Assembly: GCF_037893015.1 (NCBI RefSeq)
Contig: NC_133665.1
Coordinates: 99,495,637-99,559,636, forward strand
Direction of reading: 5' to 3'
From: Macrotis lagotis
Taxonomy: Eukaryota > Chordata > Mammalia > Peramelemorphia > Peramelidae
DNA length: 64,000 bases
Part shown: positions 48,251-59,408 of the stretch, piece by piece
How positions within the stretch are numbered: position 1 is the stretch's first letter
Layout: each line of letters opens with the position of its first letter
Translations under genes and position numbers: made by a program
The notes under the pieces: model-generated
Database searches by the model: none
What the model was told of the DNA's origin: nothing
Seen by the model: the letters and a program-made list of their open reading frames with translations, nothing else

Positions 48251-49277
48251 ACAATGAAGGATATTACATGTTGAAAAAGCTTAAAAATGATAGAAGTAGA
48301 GAAAAGAGGATTTTCCTGAGGAATAGTGAGGATCAGTAGGGAAAAGCAGTGAAGCTGTCTCTGGTAGTGCAGATGTATTTGATGGATCAGTAATCTCAAG
48401 TCAGAGTTCAGAGTTACACATTACCCTAAAACATGAAATTTTCCCTTCCAGATACTTGTAAGTTCCTTGTACTGCTCATTACCATAGATACTAATTGCAT
48501 TGATAGGAGAGTCTGACCTAGGCATATATGCTTATTATTAATATAGTTTAAATAACATATAATATTGTATAACAATATAGACATGCTAGAATGAGACAGA
48601 GATCATTCAGCAAGAGAGTGGAATGCAGATATGCTTATGTGAAAGATGTGAAGCCCATTCCTAATAGGGGTCTATACCTACTACTTGGTGTCCCCTTCTG
48701 TCATTACTAGAATATTTAGAGATGGGAGGGATCTTGGAGATTATTTAGTCCACCTACCTCATTTTCTAGCTTAGGAAACTGATCCCAGAGTTTAGGTGGT
48801 AAGTGACAAAATTTAGCCTGGAATCTCCTTGCTCTAAATTGAAATGCAATATTTTATATGAATTTTCCAGAGTATAGAGTCACCATGCCCCTAACCTCTA
48901 TGATATGAAAAGAATAAATGTATATTAATTCTTTATTCATTGTCAAGTATTTTTCTCTGATTTAATTGTGTGATCCTATTTTCCAACAAAATTCCTTTAG
49001 ACATAGGATCCTCACACTCTTTCATAATGTGTTATTTCTCATGAGCAGAGTCATCCTTAGGGGAGAGATGAGCTTGGGCAAATCATATTATGACTCACCT
49101 CTGTAAGTGAAATAAATCTATAATGAACATACAGTGCAGTAGTAAAGGGGAAACAATGTAAGGGTAACCAGAGGGGGTGATAAGGTGAGGTGAGGAAATT
49201 TCACTACTTGCCTTGATAATATATCAAATTAGGAGCGAAAGTTCATAGGCTGAATGGAATTGCAAGAAGAGTTCATT
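48251..49277. other. Old repeats; expected position of pseudogene exon 1
   Basis: Includes a MIR/THER-like piece at about 48715-48850 ('tttagagatgggagggatct'). The stretch near 49225-49262 ('ggagcgaaagttcatagg') faintly recalls the end of cathelicidin exon 1 but is not good enough to call. Confidence 0.35.
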
Positions 49278-49279
49278 AG

Positions 49280-49424
49280 AGGGGCGGCTAGGTGTCAAGC
49301 ACCAGCCTTGGAGTCAGGAGTACCTGGATTCAAATCCAGTCTCAGACATGTAATAATTACCTAGCTGTGGCCTTGGGCAAGCCACTTAACCCCATTTGCC
49401 TTTCAAAAACCAAAAAAAAAAAGA
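49280..49424 (+). repeat. Marsupial SINE (WSINE1-like)
   Basis: 'ggggcggctaggtg', 'tggattcaaatccagtctca', 'gccacttaaccccatttgcc', A-rich tail. Confidence 0.88.
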
Positions 49425-50010
49425 GTTCATTAGATATGAATGATGGGCCCAATCTAATAAGGTAAAATTCTAATAGAAATAAATAAGAAGTCCAGTGAGA
49501 ATGGAACCCACTCTCTTCTCTTCCATGTTTGTTCCTCAAACTCATTGCCTAGCCTCCAAAGAGAGGACCTTAAAATGATTGTTCTAGGTCATCATAATGA
49601 CTCTGCCCATGACACAGCCCAAGCAAATATTGAGCAAATATTTATTATTTTATTGCTATGTTCTGTGGGATTGTGCTACTTGAAAATTTTGAAAGACTTG
49701 TAATTTAGCTGGTGTGGTTTCTATCTAAGAAATGAAAGCCCTTCCGAGTTTCAAGAGTTCTAACAGGCAAAAGATTCCCCTTTGGTGGCCTATCGCCTTG
49801 TGATGTGTGTCTCTCTGAACTTAAAGAGGTTAGTCCTCAGAAAACAGACACATAGTTAGATGTCAGATTCAGACACAAAATCTTTTCATAAGACTAGGGA
49901 AAGACAATTTGAAGTCTGCTGGCATAGTCTCCAAGAATGAAAGGTCCTTTCCATGTCTTAGTGAGGTATCTGAATGAAACTTTAGTGAGGGGAAATCTCA
50001 TTTTCTCTGA
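49425..50010. other. No gene recognised
   Basis: Unassigned sequence between two SINEs, upstream of the pseudogene exon 2. Confidence 0.4.
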
Positions 50011-50157
50011 ATTTTTTTTTTAGTTTTTTGCAAGGCGATGGGGTTAAGTGGCTTGCCCAAGGCCACACAGCTAGGTAATTATTAAGTGTCTGAGGCCGGA
50101 TTTGAACTCCTGACTCCAAGGCCAGTGCTCTATCTACTGTGCCACCTAGCTGCCCCC
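50011..50157 (-). repeat. Marsupial SINE (WSINE1-like)
   Basis: T-run, 'gcaaggcgatggggttaag', ending 'tgccacctagctgcccc'. Its end lies only 44 bases before the first base of the pseudogene exon 2, so it may have disturbed the branch-point region. Confidence 0.88.
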
Positions 50158-50201
50158 TACTCTGAATTTTTAATCTATGTTTTTGGTTTGTTTGCTTTTA
50201 G

Positions 50202-50282
50202 AGATCAGAAAATATAGTTCCTCTGAAATTCTGAATTAAGGAAACTGTCAGTCCAGAAGAATTGGCCTTCAATGAGAATGGA
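50202..50282 (+). pseudogene. Cathelicidin pseudogene, exon 2
   Basis: Bounded by 'tttgcttttag' and GGA|gtgagt, phase 0, as in the intact gene. Read in phase it gives ten residues ending PLKF, a TGA stop, then IKETVSPEELAFNENG. The core KF-IKETV and the closing F-ENG match exon 2 of the gene at 31549. It is 7 codons shorter, the first cysteine is Ser and the second falls in the deletion. The stop replaces the Arg of KFRIKE (AGA to TGA). With exon 3 below, it marks a dead second cathelicidin on the same strand. Confidence 0.85.
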
Positions 50283-50539
50283 GTGAGTAGCATTTTGTCT
50301 TCCATGAGATTTCAAGGAAATGTGTGATTCCTAGGGGTGGAATACAGACCTACCCCACTCCATTGTCTCCCAGAAGACCTTTCTATTTCTCCCTGGAATT
50401 GGGACCATCTGCTGTGATTCTCTCCTTAGGTCTGCATACCTTTCTCTTAGAAATAATTCTAGTCCTCAGGATTTATATAACATGATATATTTCTTAAAAA
50501 TTAAACTTATTTTTAATGAACAAAAATCTATTTTCTCTT

Positions 50540-50730
50540 CTTGCCTCATAGGAGAAGGAGGGACCAAAAACTAAAACCACTATAACAAATAGACATGGTC
50601 AAGCAAAACAAATATCAGCATGTCTAAAAATATATGTGTCAATCTGTACACCTTGAGTTCATTACTTCTCTATTGGGGGGAAGGGAACATGCTTCATTGG
50701 TCCTCTGGATTTATGGTTGGTCAGGGTTCT
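50540..50730 (-). repeat. HAL1/L1 3'-UTR-like fragment
   Basis: 'agacatggtcaagcaaaaca', 'tgtctaaaaatatatgtgtc' and 'aatctgtacaccttgagttc'; similar pieces at 25600 and 34300. Lies in intron 2 of the pseudogene. Confidence 0.4.
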
Positions 50731-50864
50731 TAATTCTTTGAAATTTGTTTGTTTTTACATTATATAATACATAACTTTTCCCAAAGCATTTTCCTGCCAT
50801 GATCTCTTTGATAACTCATAATGATCTTGGGGAGAAAGAAGAGCAAAAATTATCATGGCATTAT

Positions 50865-51135
50865 ATATTGGTGCATAATCAGAGAATATTGAAAGAAGAA
50901 GGGGGAGACCAGCTGGTGCAACCCCTTCATTTCTTAAATGAGGAAACTGAGGCCCAGGAAACAGGAATGGCTTTCCTAGTCATGCAGCTAATTTCCAAGA
51001 AGCAGACAGTTTGGTATGGCAGAAAAATCTGTAACCTGGAGACCTGATAAGGCATTCACCAGTTTGGGGCTATCCTCACCTACACAATTGTAAGGTTGGA
51101 CCAAATAGTTTCTAAGGTCCCTGCTGCTCTATAAT
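50865..51135 (-). repeat. MIR/THER-like SINE pieces
   Basis: 'aatgaggaaactgaggccca' is the inverted MIR core. A sense-oriented scrap follows near 51090 ('taaggttggaccaaatagtt'). Confidence 0.55.
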
Positions 51136-51267
51136 TCTTGGACAGGGTGGATCCCTGAACCTGTTAAATTTTCACCTCTGTCCCAGAACAGAACAATTCT
51201 ACAAAAGGGAAAGAGTTATATGTTTTCCATTTTCTTAGACATACATGCTCTGTCTGCTTCTGCAGCT

Positions 51268-51361
51268 GGGGAAGGCATGTACTGGAGGCATCTTCAAGCT
51301 GTGGAATTCCCAGGTTGTGACAATTACTTAGGATAGGAGTGATAAAGATGGTTTTGAGGAA
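51268..51361 (+). pseudogene. Cathelicidin pseudogene, exon 3
   Basis: It follows 'tctgtctgcttctgcag' and ends before 'gtaagt'. In phase 0 it reads LGKACTGGIFKLWNSQVVTI then T, a TAG stop, and DRSDKDG. The third cathelin cysteine is at residue 5, as in the intact exon 3. The stop stands at residue 22, exactly where the fourth cysteine should be (16 residues later). Length 94 against 90 bases, so the reading frame into exon 4 is also lost. It is about 1.0 kb from exon 2 (1.26 kb in the intact gene). No exon 4 was found. Confidence 0.72.
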
Positions 51362-53548
51362 GTAAGTTCCCTTAAGAAAAGGGAAGGAAGAGAAGAGGAG
51401 GCAAAAAAAAAAGAATAAAGAAAAGAAAGAGTAGTGACAGGAAGGACAATTCCCACACTGATCCTAAGCATGGGAGCCACTACTGTGGCTGGTGGCTGTC
51501 TCTCTTCCTTTCCTATGGAGGTCCATCATTTCCCCTCTTCTTCACTTCATCTCCCTCTCCCTTTCTTCCTCTTCCTTTCCCTGCCCTTGACTAGGTCAGT
51601 CTTACACAAAAGCTGAGTATCAAAGATTTAAAAAACACTAAATCTGGGAGGCATTTCAACTCCTCTAGTCCAACTAGCTTCAACTCCACCAGTCCAAGTT
51701 CTTCATTCCACAGGTGAAGAAACTGAAGTCCATTCAGAGGAAGGGACTTGTCCAAGATCCCATGGTTAGTAATTGTCAGCACTGAGAATCAAACCTAAAT
51801 CTTCTGACCCCCAAATCCAGTGTTCTCACCATTCTTTGGCCCTTCTTTAAATATCTCCCTGAAATTACTTAGAGCTTCATTCCTTAGCTATAACATTGAA
51901 TGCTTGTTGACAGGTTAAGGACTTGGAAGAAATCACATTATTATGCTTCAATCTTTGACTAACAAAGCTAGGCTTTCTTTTTTTAGGGTGGGCAAGTTAC
52001 TCATCCCCTGTCTGCTGCCATAGTCCAAGGTCTCTATAGAATGACTAAATATATGAATAGTGCTTTGGAGGATCCAAACACTTTGTCATGCTTTATCCCC
52101 TTTGATCCCCAACAAGCATATGGTGCAGGGGGGAGGGAGGTAATGTTACAATCTCTATTTGGCAGACTCAATACAGCAAGTATTTATTAAACCTCTACTT
52201 TTCATATAGTGATGAGCTATATATTGGGGCAAAAGGAATTAAAAAGGCAAAAAATTTCGCTTCAAGGTCAGATGAGGGTAAATTTATGGGATTGGTCCTT
52301 GGGCCCCAGATATGTTAAATTGCAGAACCAGGTAAAAGATATAAACCCAAAGGGTTAGAACCCCAAATTTTCTGGGAACATAGGATATTCTGTGTACTTT
52401 TAGGGCCAGTCACAGTCCCTAAAGGCCCAGACTTAATCCACAATTTTTCTTTTTCCACATAATTCATGTTAAACTAACTGCCTTCATTCATAGAATCAAA
52501 AGCCATTGTTTCCAAGGTTAAAATGCTTGTACAAAAGATCTAAGTTGGCACCCAAACCAACATCTTGATGGTCTTCTGGGGAAGAGACCCAGGACCAGAG
52601 TTGGTAAAGATGAATAGATTTGGTTGATCTAGCATTTGTTTCACTGCTTCCTTCCATTCTAGCTCCAATGGAAATAAATTGCATAGAGAAATCTTTATTA
52701 TTTTCATCCCTGCCAGGTTTCAGAATGCCCCCTTTCCCCTTCATTTACTTTCAGGAAGGAAACCAGCATAAAACTCCCCAATACAGCACAATTTAGATAA
52801 GCTGCCCTAGACAGAATCTCATTTCTCAGCTGTCAACATTGCCCCAGAAACACCGGTGGGTGTTGTGCAGGGGGCAATTAGCAACGGAGCCACAAAATCT
52901 TTCCAGAGCAAAATCTCACAAATAGCCTCTTCCTCAACACACCCATGCAGATATACCACAATAACCAAAAAGAGGAAGGAGAAAGGAAGTGAATACCCTG
53001 GCTCCAGAGCTGTGCCCCAGAGGTTCTCCCCTGTTGCCTGTACTCTATCACAGTTCTCACACTCATACATATGGTTCCCCATCCCCACTGACTCTCCTAC
53101 ACTCTTTGAATGAATGCCAAAGCTCATCTCTTGAAAACCAACAAGGACAGTCCCCCTTCCCAACACCCAAGACACCCCCCCACTCCTAAAATTCAGATGT
53201 TCCCATGAAGATGAGAGCTGTAGATAGCATATTCCAATACAAACATCTGTAGCCCTTTTCCCCTCCCCAGACCTGGTTAGGTCTTGTGATAGTATCTTCT
53301 TGGAATCTTTCCTGGAAGAACAGGGGAAAAATCTGGCTATTCTCAGATCCCAGAGAGAGGAATGACTGGGCACCTCCTTAGGGGATTAGGTTTCTCCTGA
53401 TTCATGTCCTCTATTGAACTAATGGGTACATAGAGGTAAAAAAACTCAAATGACTTTTTTTTTTAACAATGTTTCCTTGACCTGTCTTTCCTAGCCATCT
53501 TTTGCTTTGTTTTTCTTTTGTTTTTGCTTTTCTTCTTGATTTCTTATC
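51362..53548. other. Unassigned, no supported gene
   Basis: Holds an inverted MIR-like piece at 51635-51845 ('ccacaggtgaagaaactgaa') and, at 52490-53400, GC-richer sequence with a 184-codon minus-strand ORF (52819-53373) that shows no recognisable domain. A decayed exon 4 of the pseudogene would be expected around 52.2 kb, but I cannot see it. Confidence 0.4.
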
Positions 53549-53692
53549 AGGGGAACAGCTAGATGGTGCTGTAGGTAGAGCACCAGGCCTAGAGTCAGGA
53601 GGACCTGAGTTCAAATGTGGCCTCAGATACTTGATCCTTATTAGTTGTGTGACTTTGAGCAAGCCACTTAACCCCATTACCTTGCCAAAAAA
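53549..53692 (+). repeat. Marsupial SINE (WSINE1-like)
   Basis: 'ggggaacagctagatggtgc', 'ggacctgagttcaaatgtgg', 'aaccccattaccttgccaaa'. Confidence 0.85.
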
Positions 53693-53699
53693 ATTCCTA

Positions 53700-53830
53700 T
53701 CAGAAGACTCAATAGAATATAAACTCTCCGAAAGCAGGCAAAGATTGTTTCCTTTTGGTCTTTGTACCCCCAGTACCTATCATTGTGCCCAGCACTCAGT
53801 GGCACTTAATAAATACTTGTTGATTTAATC
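53700..53830 (+). repeat. L2/L3-like LINE 3' end
   Basis: 'gaatataaactctccgaaag', 'cattgtgcccagcactcagt', 'cttaataaatacttgttgat'. Confidence 0.6.
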
Positions 53831-55149
53831 TGAGATCTATTCCCATTATTCTCTCTATCTTCCTCATTAAGGGAGAAGTTTCAATTTAATTCATCAAACA
53901 TTTACAATTATTATTATTATTATTATTATTACTACTATGTGCAAAGTGCAGGGGAAACAGACAAAAATCTCCACTGTCCCAGTGTCCATTCTCTAAGAGT
54001 TTATATTTTACTAGGAGAATACAGTATGTATATAGATAAATAAACACAAAGTTTATAAAGTAATTCCAAGAGATTGAAAATACTGTTAAGTAAAGGGAAT
54101 TAAGAGAGGCCTCTTGTAGGACAGTGTTACCTGAGCTTTGCCATGAGTGGAGGTAAGGAGACATTCTAGATATGGAACTTGCCTGAACACCATGATATGA
54201 AAGATCATATATAGGGAATAGTAGACCAGTTTGAGTGAAAGGGAGCATCATGATATCAGACTGGAAAGATATTAAGAGCACCATGCTGGGTCCTGGGGTA
54301 GGGGTAGAGCACATAAGAGATGATCAAGTGCAATCTGACCTTGACCAAGAATCTCCAAACAAGAGGTCTGTCTGCCTATTTTCCCCTTGAAGACTTCAAG
54401 CATATATCATCTCAGCATCCTATTTCCCTGCCATCTTCAAATGAATAGAACCACCTGGTCATTGTTTCCCGTCTTTCCTCCTTCCTGGCCTTCCCTAGCC
54501 TTGGCCACAATCAGTCTCTTTAATGACTGTTTCATAATAGTCAGCAGGTCAAAGGAATGGACAATGGAAGAGTGCTGGTGAAGAGAGACCTGAGCAAAAG
54601 CAGATGGAGCAGTGGAAGAGAAGGTAAAAGAGAGAAAGATGGAAGAACCATTTTTTCCCCTTTATCATCTAATTCCCTGTGATTTGCACTAACCCCCAGT
54701 TTCTTCAGTTGTGCTGATTAATCTCCTGTGATTAAATATTAATATTATTGAGAAATTTATTAACACTAAATTAATAAGATAAAGATAATTATTTACAATA
54801 TTTTGGCTATAAGGAAAATCACCTCATTTGTTACTTTAAACCTTAGTTTAATAGCAAATGGAACTGAAAACAAAATTTCACCCTTCAATTCCCTCAGATA
54901 TTGATCCAAATCAAGAATATTCTTCCAAGTTGCACTTCCTGACTGGACTTTTCCTACCATGTCCTACACTGACTCTTCCCTTCTACCCCCAATTCTTTCC
55001 GGCTTCTTTTTGTGTGTTATCTCCCCCGGCCTCGGCCAGCATATAAGCTTTTTAAGGTCAGGAATCATCTTTCTCCTTGCATTTGTATTCCCAGATATTA
55101 GCAGTATTCAGGGCTTAGTGAGCCTTACTAGGCAATTAGGCAATGCCAA
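53831..55149. other. Old repeats, no gene recognised
   Basis: A (TTA)n run at 53906-53935, an old LINE-like piece at about 53935-54060 and another 3'-end scrap near 55030-55110 ('ataagctttttaaggtcagg'). No credible ORF. Confidence 0.4.
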
Positions 55150-55372
55150 GGATAATGAACTAGGCCTGGAATCATGAAGACCTGAATTCAAATTGGCCTT
55201 CAGCTCAAGTTAAGTGATCCTGGGCAGTCACTTAACTTGTACCTAACTTATTGAACTCAAAGTAAAATGGGAATAAAATAATAGCAGGGCTGTTGCAAAG
55301 TTAAAATGAGAGAATTTGTAAAACACTTTAATATAATTCCAGGTACATGGTAGGTACTTGATAAGGGCTTGT
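55150..55372 (+). repeat. MIR-type SINE
   Basis: 'actaggcctggaatcatgaa', 'taagtgatcctgggcagtca' and 'aggtacatggtaggtacttg' in sense order. Confidence 0.7.
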
Positions 55373-55863
55373 GTTTATTTCCTCCTCCTCATTAATGCTT
55401 TCCTTCCTTAATAAGTAACTTGCTGACTTAACAAGACTTGATTTTGTATTTCTCTTTAATGTGTTTCATTTATTTATTTATTTAAATTAGCTCTATAGCT
55501 ATATAAATTTATATTATATATTTATGTATGTGTACAATTCTATATTTACATAAATATGTTTATTTTTGAACATAAAAGTTTCATGCATTTTCTCTGATCT
55601 TTCATAAGCAATTTCAGACAAAAATCTCTTTAGGTTTTCTTATATACCATACTTTTAAAAAATACATTTTTATTGGTAATTTTATCTAGATTTCCCTTGT
55701 ATTCCTCCTTTCTCTTACATAGAGTTATACCTTGTAACAAATATTTTTTAAAAGAAGGAAAAAGGGGGGACATCATCAAAATGATCAATACATTGAAAAA
55801 AAGCTTATTTTATATGAAATGATCTACACCTGTGAATTTCAACCTTTATAAAGAATCCAAGGA
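55373..55863. other. AT-rich sequence with HAL1/L1-like 3' piece
   Basis: About 55640-55860 resembles the 3'-UTR-like pieces elsewhere ('ttataccttgtaacaaatat', 'cagatcatttcat' on the minus strand). No gene. Confidence 0.4.
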
Positions 55864-56020
55864 AGGGGGCAGTTAGTTGGCATAGAGGATAGAGCACCAG
55901 TCCTGGAGTCAGGAGGACCTGAGTTCAAAGCTAATTTCAGATGCTTAATAATTACCTAGCTGTATGACCTTGGGCAAGGAACTTAATGTCCCATTGCCTT
56001 GCCAAAAAAAAAAAAAAGAA
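55864..56020 (+). repeat. Marsupial SINE (WSINE1-like)
   Basis: 'gggggcagttagttggcata', 'gtcctggagtcaggaggacc', 'cccattgccttgccaaaaaa'. Confidence 0.85.
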
Positions 56021-56143
56021 TCTGAGGAAGATGTCTTCTCAAAAATCTTGTTGTTGGGAGCCAGGGTCTCTAATCTGCTTGACACAGTCTTGGCAAGAAG
56101 ACTCAAGGCAGCCACACCACCTGATGAAAGAACATTTCCTTCT

Positions 56144-56146
<3 letters not shown>

Positions 56147-56174
<28 letters not shown>

Positions 56175-56234
56175 AGATATAGATATAGATATAGATATAG
56201 ATAGATATAGATAGATAGATATAGATAGATATAT
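56147..56234. repeat. (ATAGAT)n microsatellite
   Basis: About 90 bases of ATAGAT and related units; explains a Tyr-Arg repeat ORF. Confidence 0.93.
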
Positions 56235-56299
56235 ATGGGGATTCCATATACACCAATATTTATAGGTCTAATATTGATTGTAAAACTTATTCATCCTAA

Positions 56300-56420
56300 T
56301 AGTGGAGTATCTGGGTTCAAATCTGGTCTCAGACATTTAATAATTACCTAGCTGTATGGCCTTGGGCAAGCCACTTAACCCCATTGCCTTGCAAAAAACC
56401 ATAAAAACAAACAAACAGAA
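56300..56420 (+). repeat. Marsupial SINE, 5'-truncated
   Basis: Begins within the body at 'ctgggttcaaatctggtctc' and ends 'ttgccttgcaaaaaaccata'. Confidence 0.82.
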
Positions 56421-56699
56421 TATATACAGGGAAAACAGATACAAGATAGTTTAAGTAAAATTCCTGGGAAATGAACAGTTTTGCCCCCCTTTCCATACAC
56501 AGGAATATATGATAAAGATGGTGAAAGAATAGTTAGTATAGGTGACTGATATGTGAACTCTAACAGCCTTAGTTCATTGGGAAAGAATAAAAAAGTCACA
56601 GAAACTGTGGTTTCTACCAACAAGGGCTGAAAGGAAAATTGGTTGTTGTAGGAGTTAACGGATGTGTGGACAAACATAATGACCCTCACTATAGGTTGT
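56421..56699. other. No gene recognised
   Basis: Unassigned sequence; the minus-strand ORF at 56375-56689 overlaps the SINE and looks incidental. Confidence 0.4.
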
Positions 56700-57115
56700 C
56701 AAGGGAAAAACATTACTTACACAGAAAATATATAAAAAAAATTCCATTAAATGAATAGCTTAATAACTTTAAATGAATTAATAATTTTACATTGCAACAA
56801 CAAACTAGGTAGCAGACAGGTTGAAGTCATCATGGCCTGAGCAGGGATAAAAATTAATTAACTACATGATTGATAATCAAACTTGTAACCACATGAATTA
56901 TATGATTGATAATGAAAATTGTAAACTTTTGTAACCAAGAAAATGATCTTAGCTTGCTTGCTTGATGCATACATTATTCTGAGACTATAAAAATAAAATC
57001 GGAGTGGCAGTCAACCTGCTCCTGCCTTTAACCCCTGTGTTGACTCAACTCATTTCACCAACTCTATCCCTCCTGTCAGGTTCCAAGGACCCTGCAGAGG
57101 CTGGACCCCCATTCT
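56700..57115 (+). repeat. Possible solitary LTR
   Basis: 'gactataaaaataaaatcgg' near 56982 combines TATA-like and AATAAA elements, followed by a C/T-rich stretch ('cctttaacccctgtgttgac') and 'gaggctggaccccca'. The layout suggests an endogenous retroviral LTR. No internal gene is attached and the ends are not established. Confidence 0.35.
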
Positions 57116-58624
57116 ATGGGGTTGGGATTGTTCAATATAATTTTACAATATCTCCAAACAGTATCTTTTTTAGATTCACTTTTCATAAAATTCACTTTAT
57201 GTTGCTTCTTTGTAAAATAACAGTTAAGACAATTATCTCAAGAAAGGAATTTATCATTTTCTTTCTCTGCTTTTCCATGGTTTTTTCCTCATAGATCCTC
57301 ATAATCAAAGAGAAAAATATAAGCTCTTCTTGACTCCATAAGGGGAAACATTTTCAACTCTAATTTGAAACTACCTTTTCTGCAATATTCCATTTAGTTC
57401 TTCAAGTCATATCTATGTCTGTAAGGAAACTTAGTGAAAACAGTTGTTAAAAAGGCCAATGGATTTAAGTTTTAAAGTGATATGAAATAAATACCTGCTT
57501 ATGATAAACAGATTAAAATCGATCCTTCCTTATTTTCTTATTGATCCTATTTACAATTAATTGAGTTTATTTTTTAACTGCCCAAGTCATAGTTCTCTAT
57601 CTCTGAATGGAGTGCAAAATTCAGCTGATTTGTAGTGGGTTAAGTTTAGAAATCCAGTTCTCTTGCTATTCACTGTTCTATTCTTACCTCAAGGAATTCT
57701 GCTCATCATTTGCCAAAAGGGAATGGGACTCCTCTTACACCACCGAGCTATCCTTCAAGGATGTCTGGTTTGCTGTTTTAAGGAATCTGGGCCCTTATCT
57801 TTGGCCTAGCAGTCAGACTCAAACAATGAATGCTTCTTTGTCTCAGAATGGAAGGATGGGTTGTTGCTAGCCCTTTATTACAAATCAATCTTATTGTCTC
57901 CCTCACCTCAGTTATGAAACCTATGGTATTATTCTCAACCCCATATCACCTGTCTTATGTCCTGTCCTTTTGCAATCATTGCCCCATCTTATTATTTTAT
58001 TATTACCAGCCCTGATAATAAAATGTTATCTGGTTCAGAAAAATGTGCCTTAATTTATCATTTTGTCAAATTTCACTCCACAAAACTCTGACTTCAATTA
58101 CTCTCTTCCACTCTGTTTCTTGTACTCAGTTTTCCATTGGGAGAGAGAAATTCTTGAAGATTTTTTAATAGATGAGTGTAATAAAGTGTTCTTTGTCTCA
58201 GAAATAAAAGTGTATAGAAGAAAACTGCTTCTCACCACATTCTAGGCCAATCCCAGTAGAGATCTTAACCACTGATGAGGTAGAGCTGACAGTTTATTGT
58301 CTCATTCAGGAGACTGCCCTTTGGGAAACTGAAAGTGTCCTATCTCCTTCATTTCAGGTTCAGGCTCCTATCTGCCTCATTTCCCCATCATGACCTCTGT
58401 AAACAGAGGCACCTGGGAAGGCCAGAGAGTGCAATCCAAAATTCTGGTGAAAGTTTCACCAACATGCCTTTTTATAAAGGATATCACCATAGCTGTTCAC
58501 CAAGTAAAATAACATAAGAGTGCACTGTGAACTGAATAATGCTATACATGTTATCCTCTATCATCATCTACTCTATAATGCTCTATATACATTAAATACT
58601 TAATACATATTGAATTTATTAAAT
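57116..58624. other. No gene recognised
   Basis: Unassigned AT-rich sequence with short unrelated ORFs. 57600-58040 ends in 'taataaaatgtt' and may be another old retroelement. Confidence 0.4.
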
Positions 58625-58863
58625 GAATGACCCTCTGAGTTAGGAAGTATTACTGGTATTCCCATTTTATTTTATTTTTCAATTTTTAAATTTTTTTGTA
58701 ATTAAATATTTATTCTCATTTTGTACAATGTTTTTATACATTAATAAAATATTCTTGTTTAAGACTAAAGTACCCCTCCCCCCAAAATATAGACTCACTT
58801 GAACGATAAAGTAAAGGGGAGAGAAAAAAAATTAAAATTAAAAAAATAGCAGTAATAATTGTA

Positions 58864-59008
58864 GGTATGGCCAGGTGGCTCAGTGGATGGAGCACCAGCC
58901 CTGGAGCCAGGAGCACCCAAGCCAATATCCAGCCCCATACAACCAACAATCACCCAGCTGTGTGACATGCAAGCCACCCCAACCCCACTGCCCTGCATAA
59001 ACCAAAAA
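58864..59008 (+). repeat. Diverged marsupial SINE in the HAL1-like element
   Basis: 'ggctcagtggatggagcacc', 'gctgtgtgacatgcaagcca', 'ccctgcataaaccaaaaaaa'. Confidence 0.7.
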
Positions 59009-59057
59009 AAAGAAAAAGAAAAAAAAGACCTAAAATAAAATAAAATAGTAATAATAG

Positions 59058-59212
59058 TAGGGGTGGCTGGGTGGCAGACAGAGCACTGGTCCTTGAGCCA
59101 GGAGCACCTGGGTCCGAATCCAGCCTCAGACACCCAACAATCACCCTGCTATGTGGCCCCAGGCAGGCCACCCAGCCCCATTTGCCCTGCACCCCCCCTC
59201 AAAATAATAATA
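59058..59212 (+). repeat. Diverged marsupial SINE in the HAL1-like element
   Basis: 'gtggctgggtggcagacaga', 'gaatccagcctcagacaccc', 'catttgccctgca'. It is GC-rich compared with copies elsewhere. Confidence 0.7.
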
Positions 59213-59408
59213 ATTAAAAAAATGTGCTTCAGTCTGTGTTCCAGCACCACCAACTCTGTTGTGGGTGGATCACATTCTTTATAAGTCCATCACAAAAGTT
59301 ACTTCCATATTTTTTTCACCATTGCCATTGCTGATTGCAACTCCCTCCTTTCATATTTCTCTATTACCATGTACTATATTTTCTCTCTCCTTTCACTCTG
59401 ACTCTGCT

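Noticed and set aside
51950..52700. Search for exon 4 of the dead cathelicidin
   Set aside because: Acceptor-like sites occur, but no basic or amphipathic reading frame or match to 33918-34055 could be supported; exon 4 is too variable to find by eye.
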